Source of the DNA: a bacterium
GTDB lineage: Bacteria > Armatimonadota > Abditibacteriia > Abditibacteriales > Abditibacteriaceae
DNA: 64,000 nt
Assembly: GCA_004172935.1 (NCBI GenBank)
Contig: SDZD01000001.1
Span: 62,001 to 126,000, forward strand
Direction of reading: 5' to 3'
Part shown: in pieces, positions 1 to 8,915 of the stretch
Layout of the letters: each line of letters opens with the position of its first letter
Numbering within the stretch: the stretch's first letter is position 1
Notes under the pieces: generated by a model
Databases searched by the model: none
The model's input: only the letters and a program-made list of their open reading frames with translations
What the model was told of the DNA's origin: nothing
Made by a program: the position numbers and the translations under genes

Positions 1-192
1 CCCTAAAAACACGGCCATTATGACCATGTAGGGAATCACTGTTGCTATTTCACTGCCGCCGCTCTCCTGTGCCTTTATCCGATTCGATACCTGTGTCACA
101 GAATTGCGCGAATCCTGCGCGAAGCTCCGAGGAGATGAAGCCCCCGCGAATATCAGCCCTAAAAGTAATCCAACACTCCACTTCCATTTCAT
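1..192 (-). CDS. Partial secreted or membrane-anchored protein, N-terminal 64 residues
   Basis: This reading frame starts at an ATG at 192 and runs off the left edge of the window without a stop. The protein begins MKWKWSVGLLLGLIFAGA, a typical signal peptide (basic start, hydrophobic core, then a small-residue region ending SFAQ). A polar stretch follows (DSRNSVTQVSNRIKAQ), then a second hydrophobic segment starting around residue 50 (ATVIPYMVIMAVFLG) that looks like a membrane helix. It lies downstream of the ATP synthase operon, after a strong terminator, on the same strand. It does not resemble the start of an ATP synthase beta or epsilon subunit. The function is unknown, and the coding call rests on the signal-peptide-plus-helix pattern and the open frame. 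Confidence 0.6.
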   Translation of the reverse strand, partial: MKWKWSVGLLLGLIFAGASSPRSFAQDSRNSVTQVSNRIKAQESGGSEIATVIPYMVIMAVFLG

Positions 193-365
193 CAAAGAGC
201 ATTGCTCTGCACGTTCTCGGCCTTTATGTCCCCTGAACTCAGTGCGGTTTTTCCTCTCCCATGAGAACTACCTCTTTTTATTGCCCCTTGTGCCTCTGCC
301 GTAAAAAATACGTTCCGAAGAATCCGAGACGATAATAAGATAGGGGCCACGAAATCGGCGGCTCA

Positions 366-403
366 ATTCTAAAAACTAACCACTAAGAACTAGAAACTAA
401 AGA
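366..403. repeat. Intergenic AACTAA-type repeat, copy 1
   Basis: This short stretch between the partial left-edge gene and the atpG terminator is built from variants of ACTAAAAACTA and AACTAACCACTAAGAACTA. Its reverse complement shares TAGTTCTTAGT with 15736-15746, and similar ACTAAAAACTA words occur at 4591-4632. The rest of 193-410 shows no gene that I can support. Confidence 0.45.
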
Positions 404-410
404 CTCAGAG

Positions 411-445
411 AAAAACAAAACCCCGCGAACACCATGTTCGCGGGG
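411..445 (-). terminator. Rho-independent terminator of the atp operon
   Basis: A perfect 11-bp stem, CCCCGCGAACA paired with TGTTCGCGGGG, has a three-base loop (421-445). On the minus strand it is followed by a T-rich tract (411-420). It lies 20 bases past the atpG stop and closes the operon. Confidence 0.85.
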
Positions 446-465
446 TTGATAGGGGTTTGAACGCC

Positions 466-1353
466 TTAGCCGTTGAGCGCTTCGGCACCACCGATGATGT
501 CGAGCAATTCTTTGGTAATACCGGCCTGACGGGTACGGTTCGCCAACAGGGTGAGTTTGTCGATCTGCTCGCCCGCGTTCTTGGTTGCGTTGCTCATAGC
601 CGTCATACGCGCGCCGAACTCGGACGCAGTCGCTTCCATCAGCAACTGATACACGCGAGTTTCGACGTAACGAGGCAAAAGCACTCCAAGCAACTCTTCG
701 ATTTTGGGTTCGAAAATGAACTCCGATGTAGCGCCCGCATTTTCGCTGGCTGTAGCGTCGGCGGCTGGCGGCTCGATAGGCAAGAACTTGATGTTCTGCG
801 GACGTTGCACGAGCGGCGAAACGAATTCGGAGTAGCAGATGTGAACTTCATCCACTTGCCCCGAAGCGAACAAACCTGTCAGTGTGTTCGAGACGGCGCG
901 AATCTGTTCGTATGGCGTTTCTGGACCGATACCGGGGAAGCGTTCAATCGGAGAATAACCACGTTTGGTGAAGTATTCGCCCGCTTTGCGTCCGATTGTG
1001 ACGAGCTGCACATTGCCCGCACCGTACTGAGCGATTTGCGAATCGAGGAAGCGATGTCCCAAACGCAAGATGTTCGAGTTGTAAGCGCCGCACAAACCTT
1101 TGTCGCCCGCGATAACAACGACCAACACACGCGAAACCTCGCGCGTCGTCAACAGAGGATGCGAGAAGTCTTTGACGTTGGGAGCCAATGCGCCGACGAG
1201 TTCGGCCATAGTGTTGGCGTAGGGCTTGCCTTTTTGTACACGGTCCTGCACGCGGCGAAGTTTCGCGGCGGCGACCATTTTCATCGCCTGCGTGATCTGC
1301 GCGATGTTTTTAACAACGCGAATTTTGCGCTTAATATCTCGAAGTGATGCCAT
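466..1353 (-). CDS. atpG: ATP synthase gamma subunit
   Basis: This is the central rotor shaft of the F1F0 ATP synthase, 295 residues, a normal length. The N-terminus MASLRDIKRKIRVVKNIAQI and the following TQAMKMVAAAKLRR are the conserved gamma coiled-coil start. The C-terminal NRTRQAGITKELLDIIGGAEAL is the matching C-terminal helix. It is the last gene of the operon, 111 bp after atpA, and a terminator follows 20 bp after its stop. In most bacteria atpD and atpC come next. Here they do not, so the beta and epsilon subunits must be encoded elsewhere. The identification is very secure. Confidence 0.98.
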   Translation of the reverse strand: MASLRDIKRKIRVVKNIAQITQAMKMVAAAKLRRVQDRVQKGKPYANTMAELVGALAPNVKDFSHPLLTTREVSRVLVVVIAGDKGLCGAYNSNILRLGHRFLDSQIAQYGAGNVQLVTIGRKAGEYFTKRGYSPIERFPGIGPETPYEQIRAVSNTLTGLFASGQVDEVHICYSEFVSPLVQRPQNIKFLPIEPPAADATASENAGATSEFIFEPKIEELLGVLLPRYVETRVYQLLMEATASEFGARMTAMSNATKNAGEQIDKLTLLANRTRQAGITKELLDIIGGAEALNG

Positions 1354-1464
1354 TGGATTTCTACTCAGGCGAGGAGGGGATAGTACCCCTACTCCGCCGC
1401 CCCAGAGAGCATGTCTCTGAAGGCGACGAAGTTAAATGAGGTGTAAACGAACTAACGCTTGCTG

Positions 1465-3000
1465 TTACGCGCTTGGTTTGAATTGACCGAGGAATTCGCC
1501 AGCCGCGCTCTTCAGCGTGGCCTCCGATTCCTTGGAGAATGCCTTTTCGCTGGTGACAGCTTGTACCAATTCGGGGTAGCGCTCGTGAACGAAAGCCAAG
1601 AACTCTTTCTCGAAGCGGCTCACGTCTTCGACGGGGACTGTGTCCATGAAGCCGTTTGTCGCCGCGAAGATGGAGATGACCTGATCCGTCACAACGTACG
1701 GAGCATAGTTGGTCTGCTTCATCAGTTCGGTCAAGCGCTGGCCACGGGCCAACTGAGCCTGAGTCGATTTGTCGAGGTCGGAAGCGAACTGAGCGAACGC
1801 AGCCAACGAACGATACTGAGCGAGTTCGAGCTTGAGCTTACCAGCGACCTGTTTCATCGCTTTGATCTGAGCAGCCGAACCTACGCGCGACACCGACAGA
1901 CCAGCGTTGATAGCGGGACGCACACCGGAGTTGAACAAGTCGGTTTCCAAGAATATCTGACCATCGGTGATCGAAATCACGTTGGTTGGGATATAAGCCG
2001 AAATGTCGTTAGCCTGGGTTTCGATGATGGGCAAAGCCGTCAGCGAACCACCGCCTAGCGACTTGTGCAACTTGGCCGAACGCTCCAACAACCGCGAGTG
2101 CAAGTTGAAAACGTCGCCGGGGTAAGCCTCGCGGCCTGGCGGACGGCGCAACAACAACGACATGGCGCGGTAAGCAACAGCGTGCTTGCTCAAATCGTCG
2201 TAAACGATGAGCGAGTGCATCGCGTTGTCGCGGAAGTATTCGCCCATAGCAGTTCCAGCGAACGGAGCGATGTACTGCAGAGGCGCTGAATCGTTGGCCG
2301 AAGCCACAACGACGATGGTGTATTCCAGAGCGCCAGCAGCTTCGAGCTGTGCAACCAAAGCTGCGATGGTGGACTGCTTCTGGCCGATAGCCACATAGAT
2401 GCAGTACACGTCGAGACCCTTCTGGTTGATGATAGCGTCGATAGCAACGGTGGTTTTGCCGGTCTGACGGTCGCCGATGATAAGCTCGCGCTGGCCACGA
2501 CCGATGGGAATCATCGCGTCGATAGCCTTGATGCCAGTCTGCATCGGCTCTTTCACACCTTCGCGCTCCATAACACCGGGGGCGCGCACTTCGATAAGAG
2601 CGCGGGTATCGGTGACGATGGGGCCTTTGCCGTCGATGGGTTCGCCCAAAGCGTTGACCACGCGGCCAAGCAAGGCTTTGCCCACAGGAACGTCAGCGAT
2701 GCGGCCCGTCGTTTTAACGGTGGTGCCTTCTTCGATGTGGTTGAAGTCGCCAGCGATAACGACGCCGACGTTGTCTTCTTCCAGGTTCAAAGCGATTCCC
2801 ATGGTGGGAAGTCCGGTCACAGGGGAGACAGGGAATTCAAGCAACTCGCCCGCTTTGGCGCCCTGCAAACCGTAAACGCGCGCAATGCCGTCTCCTACTT
2901 CAAGGACGGTGCCAACGTCCACCATTTGCAAATCGGTGTCGAGGCCGCCTTCCAACTCACGCTGGAGGACAGAGGTAATTTCTTCTGGTCGAATAGCCAT
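1465..3000 (-). CDS. atpA: ATP synthase alpha subunit
   Basis: This is the non-catalytic nucleotide-binding subunit of F1, 511 residues, a standard length. The P-loop GDRQTGKT is at about 176-183. The alpha-specific stretches [20 protein letters not shown] and [20 protein letters not shown] are present. The N-terminus [17 protein letters not shown] is the usual delta-subunit-binding helix. It lies 70 bp after atpH and 111 bp before atpG. The ATG start fits family length, although no strong Shine-Dalgarno sequence precedes it (a pattern shared by many genes here). Confidence 0.99.
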   Translation of the reverse strand: MAIRPEEITSVLQRELEGGLDTDLQMVDVGTVLEVGDGIARVYGLQGAKAGELLEFPVSPVTGLPTMGIALNLEEDNVGVVIAGDFNHIEEGTTVKTTGRIADVPVGKALLGRVVNALGEPIDGKGPIVTDTRALIEVRAPGVMEREGVKEPMQTGIKAIDAMIPIGRGQRELIIGDRQTGKTTVAIDAIINQKGLDVYCIYVAIGQKQSTIAALVAQLEAAGALEYTIVVVASANDSAPLQYIAPFAGTAMGEYFRDNAMHSLIVYDDLSKHAVAYRAMSLLLRRPPGREAYPGDVFNLHSRLLERSAKLHKSLGGGSLTALPIIETQANDISAYIPTNVISITDGQIFLETDLFNSGVRPAINAGLSVSRVGSAAQIKAMKQVAGKLKLELAQYRSLAAFAQFASDLDKSTQAQLARGQRLTELMKQTNYAPYVVTDQVISIFAATNGFMDTVPVEDVSRFEKEFLAFVHERYPELVQAVTSEKAFSKESEATLKSAAGEFLGQFKPSA

Positions 3001-3070
3001 TGTAAATTTAGTATCAATTATCCAACGAACGAAACCTGCTTCTGTTAAGAGATAGGTTTCATTCGGCGGC

Positions 3071-3622
3071 TCAGGTCACCTTAACGCGCTTCAATTGTGC
3101 GTTGAGTCGTTCGAGTTTGGTGCGTACCGTCGCGTCAATTAATCTGTCGCCAACGCGCACTTGCAAACCGCCCAGAACTTCGGGGTCGATACGAGTCTTC
3201 AAACGCACTTTGACGCCAAACTTTTTCTGGAGCGAGGCTTGGAGAGCCACAACCTGATTCGCGTCAAGCGGCACAGCCGTCACTGCTTCAGCATCGGCTT
3301 CGCTGCGATATTCGTCCACGAGACGGTCGAATGCGTCCATGATTTGCGGCAATACGGAAGCACGATTCTTTCGCACGACGAGGAACACGAAATTCTCGAC
3401 ATCGGAAAGAACTTTGCCGCCAAACACGCCACGAATCACGGCCTGTTTTTTTTCCAGCGGCAACAGCGGGTGGTGCAGCACGCTCATCAGTTCGCGCGAG
3501 GCGCGCACAGCGTCGACGACTTCGTGCAGGTTGGCCGCAATCGCGTCCACTTGGTTTCGTTTTTTCGCTACTTCAAAGAGAGCGCCCGCATAACGCCGCG
3601 CTACAGAAAGGTCGCCGTTCAT
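3071..3622 (-). CDS. atpH: ATP synthase delta subunit
   Basis: This 183-residue protein is the peripheral-stalk subunit that links the b subunits to alpha. The N-terminal [16 protein letters not shown] and the C-terminal [20 protein letters not shown] are diagnostic of the delta/OSCP family. It starts 5 bp after the stop of atpF, which indicates tight coupling. The position between atpF and atpA is canonical. Confidence 0.96.
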   Translation of the reverse strand: MNGDLSVARRYAGALFEVAKKRNQVDAIAANLHEVVDAVRASRELMSVLHHPLLPLEKKQAVIRGVFGGKVLSDVENFVFLVVRKNRASVLPQIMDAFDRLVDEYRSEADAEAVTAVPLDANQVVALQASLQKKFGVKVRLKTRIDPEVLGGLQVRVGDRLIDATVRTKLERLNAQLKRVKVT

Positions 3623-3627
3623 AGTTG

Positions 3628-4137
3628 TTAGTTGAGCGCTCCGATTTTGGCGATGGCGTCATCAATGAGGGCCGACTGACCTTGTGCGTTCAGGTTCTGA
3701 CGCGCAGTTTGGGTCGCCATCATAGTTGCCAGATCGACGATCTGGTTACGGGCATCGGTGAGAGCTTTGGCGCGCTCGGCTTCGACTTCGGCCTGACCAC
3801 GAGCGATGATGCCAGCGGCATCTTCGTTTGCCTTGCGAATCATTTCGTCGCGCGCAGCCTGTGCTTCACGCACAGCAGCTTGAATCTTGTCGCGTGCCTC
3901 GTCTTCGATAGCAGCGAGTTTCTGTTCGTACTCACGCTGCAACGAGATCATGCGGGTACGCGCGGCCTCGGCTTCGTCCAAGTCGCCGCGAATTTTGTCC
4001 TGACGCGCGTTGAGCGTGCCGACCATCGGCTTGAAGGCAAAATTCATCAGCACGTAGAGCAAGATGACAAAGCCTACGAGCGAGATGAGAATAAAGCGTG
4101 GCTCAATGCCGAGTGTTTCGAGGATGGATGAAATCAT
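3628..4137 (-). CDS. atpF: ATP synthase b subunit
   Basis: This peripheral-stalk subunit of F0 has 169 residues. One N-terminal membrane helix (ILISLVGFVILLYVLMNFAF, about residues 16-35) is followed by a long charged, alanine-rich helix (EAEAARTRMISLQREYEQKL onward) that would form the right-handed coiled coil. Only one b-type gene is present, so a b homodimer is expected rather than a b/b' pair. It is separated from atpE by 82 bp containing a strong hairpin, and atpH follows after 5 bp. Confidence 0.95.
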   Translation of the reverse strand: MISSILETLGIEPRFILISLVGFVILLYVLMNFAFKPMVGTLNARQDKIRGDLDEAEAARTRMISLQREYEQKLAAIEDEARDKIQAAVREAQAARDEMIRKANEDAAGIIARGQAEVEAERAKALTDARNQIVDLATMMATQTARQNLNAQGQSALIDDAIAKIGALN

Positions 4138-4172
4138 AAGTTCGTCGGCGCGGACAGCGTTCTAAAAACGCG

Positions 4173-4207
4173 GCGAAAAGCGCGGCGCCAACCGTCGCGC
4201 TTTTCGC
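4173..4207 (-). other. Intercistronic hairpin between atpE and atpF
   Basis: A perfect 12-bp inverted repeat (GCGAAAAGCGCG at 4173-4184 with its complement at 4196-4207) has an 11-base loop. On the minus strand it lies just past the atpE stop. No T-run follows, so it looks like an mRNA 3'-end stabiliser or partial attenuator. Such an element could help make the c subunit in excess. Confidence 0.6.
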
Positions 4208-4219
4208 ATAAGTAATCGC

Positions 4220-4489
4220 TTAAAACTTGACGCCGGCGGCGGTCAAAGCAGCCAAATCGGGCAATTTACCCGACAAGATGAAGAACATGAGAAGCGCGTA
4301 GATAACCAGCGATTCGATAAGAGCCAAACCGATGATCATAGCGGTCTGGATGGTACCAGCAGCTTCTGGCTGGCGGGCCATGCCCTGAACAGCGCCGTAG
4401 ATGGCGATGCCCTGACCGATGCTGGCGCCGATAACGGCGATGGGAAGTCCGAGGCCAGTGGCAAGTGCGAGTTGTCCAAAGTAATTCAT
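4220..4489 (-). CDS. atpE: ATP synthase c subunit
   Basis: This 89-residue proteolipid of the rotor ring has two membrane helices separated by the polar loop ARQPEA. The ion-binding carboxylate is Glu59 in GLALIESLVIYALL. Gln26 (SIGQGIA), Ser60 and Tyr64 are also present, but the position after Ser60 is Leu rather than the Thr found in well-known sodium-type rings. The ion specificity (proton or sodium) therefore cannot be settled by eye. It sits between atpB and atpF as usual. Confidence 0.97.
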   Translation of the reverse strand: MNYFGQLALATGLGLPIAVIGASIGQGIAIYGAVQGMARQPEAAGTIQTAMIIGLALIESLVIYALLMFFILSGKLPDLAALTAAGVKF

Positions 4490-4590
4490 AGTGGTGTTAC
4501 CTATCTATCTTTAAACCCAACCCAGAGGCCGGGATTTTAACGCGCCGAAGGGGACGCGGTAAAAATAATTTTGTTAGCTTTCCAGCAATC

Positions 4591-4632
4591 AGTTTTTAGT
4601 CACCAGGACGTATAAACCAACTACTAAAAACT
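4591..4632. repeat. Inverted ACTAAAAACT repeat between atpB and atpE
   Basis: AGTTTTTAGT at 4591-4600 and ACTAAAAACT at 4623-4632 form a 10-bp inverted repeat in the 153-bp atpB-atpE gap. The words resemble those at 366-403 and 15736-15818, which suggests one dispersed intergenic repeat family. Confidence 0.45.
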
Positions 4633-4642
4633 ACTGACTCAA

Positions 4643-5743
4643 CTAACCAACCATTAATTCCGCTGCATGACCAACCGTATGCTTGTGTCCATTGGAATCA
4701 ACAGCATGTTCGGTCGAAGGATGGCCGTGACCATCCTCGTGATGCGTAGCGAAGATTGAGATGTAAATCGACAGCAACGTGGAGAACACGAGAGCCTGCA
4801 AGAAGCCGAAGAAGGTGCCCAAAAAGAGCATTGGCAACTGGAAGGGAATCGGGAGCCACGCGGGCAAAACGGCGATAGCCAAACCGGTGAGGGTAGCCAC
4901 AACCATTTCTTCGCCGAAGACGTTACAAAGTAAACGCAGCGAAAGCGAAAGCGGCTTGATCAACTCGCCCACCAAGTGAAGTGGGAAGTTGAGCGGAGCC
5001 AACCATACGGGTTCGCCAACGAAGTGCATGAACCACGATTTGAAGCCTGTTTCCTTGATAGCGATAACGTGAACCGCAAGAAAGGCGACAATCGAAATCG
5101 AGATGGGAACAGCAGGAACCGAAGAAGGCGCAAGCAAACCTGGCACAAGGCCCAACCAGTTCGACACCAAAATGGTGAAGAAGAAGGACGCGATGAGCGG
5201 GGTATATTTGCGAGCCAGGTCGTTGCCCATAACGGCGATCAGATAATCCTGGAAGGCACTGATAGCCGCCTCAATGATGTTAGCTGAAGAGGAAGCTTTG
5301 CCCTCAGGACGCACCTTGATTTTGCGAGCGGCGCTCACCATAATGGCGGCAAGAATAGCCCACAAAATAGGAGTAACGATCAAGAAGTCGTACTTAACGG
5401 CTGGGCCGTGGGGTCCGTTGGCATCCGTTTTAACACCGATGATGCTATTAACGGTGGGAACGATAGCGCGTGCAACGCCGTTCAACAGCGTGCCATGTTC
5501 GGGATCGAACACAGGTTTTGGCCCAGTGGAATGCCCACCGTGACCGCCTTCGCTATGCGCGGCTTCGGCGTGCGTCCCCTCAGCAGCATGCTCTTCGCCC
5601 GCTGCCGAATCAACGGCCTCCTCCGAATGCGTCGGGGCCGTCGAATCAGGAGCATGCTCCTGAGCGAACACGCGAGGCGCGTTGAAGGCGAGGGAGGCAG
5701 CCAAGAAAGCGCCTACAATTCCAAAGCGGAAAAATCGAGTCAT
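4643..5743 (-). CDS. atpB: ATP synthase a subunit with signal peptide and His-rich ends
   Basis: This is the stator channel subunit of F0. At 366 residues it is about 100 longer than the common form. The first 28 residues look like a signal peptide (FGIVGAFLAASLAFNAPRVFAQ). A histidine- and glutamate-rich stretch up to about residue 80 follows (HAEAAHSEGGHGGHSTG). The conserved core includes the essential arginine in PLSLSLRLLCNVFGEE and the C-terminal helix QALVFSTLLSIYISIF. The C-terminal tail is also His-rich (HHEDGHGHPSTEH). It starts 2 bp after the preceding small membrane gene. The extensions would lie outside the membrane and might bind metal or sense pH, but that is inference. Confidence 0.95.
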   Translation of the reverse strand: MTRFFRFGIVGAFLAASLAFNAPRVFAQEHAPDSTAPTHSEEAVDSAAGEEHAAEGTHAEAAHSEGGHGGHSTGPKPVFDPEHGTLLNGVARAIVPTVNSIIGVKTDANGPHGPAVKYDFLIVTPILWAILAAIMVSAARKIKVRPEGKASSSANIIEAAISAFQDYLIAVMGNDLARKYTPLIASFFFTILVSNWLGLVPGLLAPSSVPAVPISISIVAFLAVHVIAIKETGFKSWFMHFVGEPVWLAPLNFPLHLVGELIKPLSLSLRLLCNVFGEEMVVATLTGLAIAVLPAWLPIPFQLPMLFLGTFFGFLQALVFSTLLSIYISIFATHHEDGHGHPSTEHAVDSNGHKHTVGHAAELMVG

Positions 5744-5745
5744 GT

Positions 5746-6252
5746 TTATTTTCTGGCCATCGAACGGCTAAGAAACCATCCGGCGACCTGACAAAGCAAA
5801 ATTAGCTGCGCGGCAAAGAATCCCAACGCAAAGGGGCCAAGTTTGAGCAAGCCCATCGAGTTGGCTACCCATAAAACAGCACCAACTACAATAAACTTCA
5901 GTGGCAATAACAAGACGAGAAGCATCTTCGCGTCGATACCACCTGTTTGTGATGCGGGGCGCATCAGTGAGCGAACAGAAAGTTCCTGCCCCCACAACAT
6001 GATAGCCGCCAACACCATACCGCCCGCGAACGAACCTGCGCCCGCAGCCGACTGAAAACCGTAAGCCGCCAGCACAGTCATCGGGATGCCGAAGATGAGC
6101 ATCGAACGATAGACGCGCCGCAAAAAAGCGGCGTCAAAAGGTGAGTTGACTTTTGGCGCCGAGGCTTGAATCTTTGGTTTTTCTTCGCCCTGAGCCGCGA
6201 CGGGCGCGGGCGGAACCAGCGTTTTCATCCTATTTAGAGTTCGCCTCCCCAT
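5746..6252 (-). CDS. AtpI-like (ATP synthase I) membrane protein
   Basis: This 168-residue protein has four predicted membrane segments: LIFGIPMTVLAAYGF, SFAGGMVLAAIMLWG, MLLVLLLPLKFIVVGAVLWV and PFALGFFAAQLILLCQVAGW. A polar N-terminal tail precedes them. Size, topology and its place directly before atpB fit the ATP synthase I / UncI group, which helps c-ring assembly or magnesium uptake. The ATG at 6252 has AAGGG about six bases upstream and overlaps the previous gene by 23 bp. An in-frame ATG at 6228, one base after the previous stop, is an alternative that would shorten the protein by eight residues. Confidence 0.7.
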   Translation of the reverse strand: MGRRTLNRMKTLVPPAPVAAQGEEKPKIQASAPKVNSPFDAAFLRRVYRSMLIFGIPMTVLAAYGFQSAAGAGSFAGGMVLAAIMLWGQELSVRSLMRPASQTGGIDAKMLLVLLLPLKFIVVGAVLWVANSMGLLKLGPFALGFFAAQLILLCQVAGWFLSRSMARK

Positions 6253-6757
6253 CAGTGCCCTTTTTCAAGTCACTATCAGCATCGGCGAGTAGTCGTTTCA
6301 AAATATCGTCAACGCTTTCCTCGTTGCGCTCGGCCTTTGGCACTTCCACTTTGTCGGTCGAAGTTTCAAACGGCGGAGGTGGCACCTCGAAAATGCGTTT
6401 GCGCGTTGGTGGCAACTCCGTTTCATCTTCAGATGAAGGCGTCGGTGCCATCGGTGTTGACGCGGCTTTGTCGCGTCTCTTTTTGTCTTCCTGCTGCTGC
6501 ACTCGTTTGAGTACAAGCAACATTTCTCTAAAGCCCCCCACTACACCAACCAGAAAAAGGATGGGCAGCCAGTAGCTTGTCTTGAAATGAGAGTCGAGCA
6601 AGTAGCCCGCTCCAGCCCCCGCTATGATACAACCGACCAGAGTGAAGCCGATTGTATACGCCTCCCACCCGCTCGATCCCATCGCTTGAGTCCGCATAAG
6701 AAACGGAACACGCGACGGCTTGGCACCTTGCGGTTTAGAGTTGTCGTCGGACGGCAT
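6230..6757 (-). CDS. AtpZ/AtpI-type two-helix protein, first gene of the atp operon
   Basis: This protein has two membrane helices (YTIGFTLVGCIIAGAGAGYL and PILFLVGVVGGFREMLLVL) and a long charged C-terminal tail rich in Lys, Asp and Glu. The helix pair with the glycine-rich turn GAGAGYLLD matches the AtpZ/AtpI family (putative F0F1 subunit), which precedes atpB in many operons. The tail, about 90 residues, is longer than usual. I chose the ATG at 6757 (MPSDDNSK), because the in-frame codon at 6763 is TTG. A candidate promoter lies 27-55 bp upstream. Confidence 0.7.
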   Translation of the reverse strand: MPSDDNSKPQGAKPSRVPFLMRTQAMGSSGWEAYTIGFTLVGCIIAGAGAGYLLDSHFKTSYWLPILFLVGVVGGFREMLLVLKRVQQQEDKKRRDKAASTPMAPTPSSEDETELPPTRKRIFEVPPPPFETSTDKVEVPKAERNEESVDDILKRLLADADSDLKKGTDGEANSK

Positions 6758-6783
6758 TAGCAATGTTGGGAAAACCTCAATAA

Positions 6784-6812
6784 ATTTTGCCTGTGAATTG
6801 GTCAGTGGTCAA
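6784..6812 (-). promoter_or_regulatory. Candidate sigma-70-type promoter of the atp operon
   Basis: On the minus strand TTGACC (6812-6807) and CAAAAT (6789-6784) are separated by exactly 17 bp, upstream of the first atp gene. The -10 matches four of six consensus bases. The rest of the 282-bp divergent gap to 7039 holds a TATAAT at 6838-6843 (plus) without a good -35, and no gene. Confidence 0.5.
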
Positions 6813-7039
6813 CCCAAAAATGCCTTAAAACGGGAGTTATAATGAGATTGAAAGCAATAGGCGTCTCAAATAGATGCCAAAAGGGGAAATAAAAGCATCA
6901 AAGTACCCTTCTCTTGCATACAGTAATAATGTTCTCAAAACTGTTGCTCAATAAAATGGCGCTTGCAGCCTAAGTCAACTCGAAGCAACGCAGCCGGAAA
7001 AGCGGGCAAAAAACCTCCCGCCCCTCTCCCTTTTCCCCC

Positions 7040-8896
7040 ATGTTTTCCTTTAATCCCCTCTTCGAGCGCGAGTGGCGAGGGCGCTTTCGGCCCCTCACCT
7101 CGCACCTGCAACTCGCCCTCATCGTCGCGATTCTAGCCGCGCTCGTGTGTTTTGGCGTGTGGCGCGGCGCCTTCACAACGGGTGCCACCGTGACGCAGTG
7201 GCGAATGGAAGGTCGCGCCTTGCTCGACGGCTACTGTTGGCTGGGCGCGCTGGTGTTCTGGAGTGGTGCGCTGTTGATAGGTGCGACCAGCGTCTCCGAC
7301 GAAAAAGCCCATTCAACCTGGGAACATCTGCTGCTGTGCCCTGTTGGCGGACGAGGTTTAGCCGTTGGCAAAATCGCGTCGGGGGCAGCATGGCTGCTTA
7401 TTATCCAAATCGTGTTACTCCCTCCCCTACTCGTCGCCGGACGTTGCTTCGGGGTAACGCCCACCGAAATCGCGGCAGTAATGCTATCGCACCTCATTCT
7501 GACCGTTCAGGGGGCAACTCTTGGATTCTGGGGAGCCTTACGGGCAGAAACGCTGCTCAATGGCATCGCCGAAGCTATGGCAGCAATCGGGCGAATATTG
7601 ATGCAATGCCTTCTGGTCGCCTTCATCAGTGGGTGGGTCTTGATGATGATCGGAATTGTGATGCGCGCCCTATTTGGCCTTCCCATTCCGGGTCTCAATG
7701 CGCTCTTTAAAGCGGTGTGGCCCACAATTTTGCTCGTGCTGTTTTTCATCGGGCAAGTTCTAGGCTCACTGGTATCGGGTTTCGTCGGAGTTGGCGTTGC
7801 CTTGCGGGCCTTTCATGCTGTAGGCGACTTGCTGATGCCTTTGCCCCTGATAGCGGGGCAACTGCTGAGCATCGCACTCTTCGTCAAATGGAGCGCATGG
7901 GCCATCGACCACCCGACTCGCGACTTCTGGGGAGTAACACCGACTGGGTATCAGCACAAGATCAACGACCATTTGCGTGTCTTATATCGCGTGTGGAGTT
8001 GGGAGCTAACCAACCATCAACTGAATGCCTTTCCCATTTGGGAGCGGCGAGAAGCCCCCAACAAATTCCAAGCGGTGTTGCCAACACTGGAACAAGCGTT
8101 TGGTCAATTACAAATTCCCAGGCCAACCCCAAAAGCGAACGATGCCAAGGCGCGAACCAGTACAAAGCGATTACGTGCCCCTGTTTCGAGGCGGTGGCAG
8201 GAACTTAACCCTGTGTTGTGGCTCGATTTGACACGCTGTTTATCGTTACGCTCCCCCGATTCGGCGATGCTCCCCATTCTGCTGGCAATTGGCGCCCTGG
8301 GTGGCTCGATGTTGCTCGCGGTCTCGCTGTTCCTATTAGTGGGCTGGATTCAAAATTCATTCGGCAGCTCACGTGGCGACGTATCTTCGATGGCGACGAC
8401 CTGGGGACAATTGCACTGGATGCTGACGTGGAGTGCCCTCGCCTGTGGGCCACTATGGGGGGCGATGGGCTATGTCATCGAGCGTCGGACGGGAATGCTC
8501 ATCGAGCTGCGGTTGACACTAATTACGGCGCTCGAAATGTGGGTCGGTAAATTCGCGGCACGCTTCGGAATTTTTGCGACTCTATCGGTGCCGCTGCTTT
8601 CGCTCGTGGCATTTTTCGCGTGGAACTGGCCGAACAAAAACGCTTCATTCGAAGTCGCCTCCGCCCTGCTTTCGAGTTGGTCACTGGGAGCATGGAGCGT
8701 GTGCGCCTGCCTATGGCTTTCAGATTCCTGCCGCCGCGACCTATCGGCAGCGCTATGGAGCGGTTCATTCGGTTTGGGTTGGGGGCTACTGTTATGGAAT
8801 TTCCCAGCTTTCTCATGGCTACCTTTGCATATTATAGGCGCGACTCTTGCGGGAGGACACTTATTGTGGCGCTTGAAACGGCTTGGTTTTGGCTAG
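7040..8896 (+). CDS. ABC-2-type permease-like polytopic membrane protein
   Basis: This 618-residue protein has about 12 hydrophobic segments arranged as two halves, each beginning with a motif like NPLFEREWRGRFR (residue 5) and NPVLWLDLTRCLSLRS (about 392). That layout, with a cytoplasmic start followed by six helices, is typical of ABC-2 permeases of the export type (for example NatB/YhaP-like). No ATPase gene is adjacent. Its 3' end lies 19 bp before the next gene's likely start, so it may be co-transcribed with the carotenoid genes. The ATG has no visible Shine-Dalgarno sequence. The substrate is unknown. Confidence 0.65.
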   Translation: MFSFNPLFEREWRGRFRPLTSHLQLALIVAILAALVCFGVWRGAFTTGATVTQWRMEGRALLDGYCWLGALVFWSGALLIGATSVSDEKAHSTWEHLLLCPVGGRGLAVGKIASGAAWLLIIQIVLLPPLLVAGRCFGVTPTEIAAVMLSHLILTVQGATLGFWGALRAETLLNGIAEAMAAIGRILMQCLLVAFISGWVLMMIGIVMRALFGLPIPGLNALFKAVWPTILLVLFFIGQVLGSLVSGFVGVGVALRAFHAVGDLLMPLPLIAGQLLSIALFVKWSAWAIDHPTRDFWGVTPTGYQHKINDHLRVLYRVWSWELTNHQLNAFPIWERREAPNKFQAVLPTLEQAFGQLQIPRPTPKANDAKARTSTKRLRAPVSRRWQELNPVLWLDLTRCLSLRSPDSAMLPILLAIGALGGSMLLAVSLFLLVGWIQNSFGSSRGDVSSMATTWGQLHWMLTWSALACGPLWGAMGYVIERRTGMLIELRLTLITALEMWVGKFAARFGIFATLSVPLLSLVAFFAWNWPNKNASFEVASALLSSWSLGAWSVCACLWLSDSCRRDLSAALWSGSFGLGWGLLLWNFPAFSWLPLHIIGATLAGGHLLWRLKRLGFG

Positions 8897-8915
8897 AAAC
8901 TGCGCCCTTGGAAAC

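Noticed and set aside
457..1347. Plus-strand open frame of 296 codons across atpG
   Set aside because: It is the exact antisense of atpG, with no family resemblance, and arises from GC-rich codon use.
6838..6843. TATAAT as promoter of the ABC-2-like permease
   Set aside because: The -10 is perfect but there is no recognisable -35 at the right distance and the site is about 200 bp from the start.
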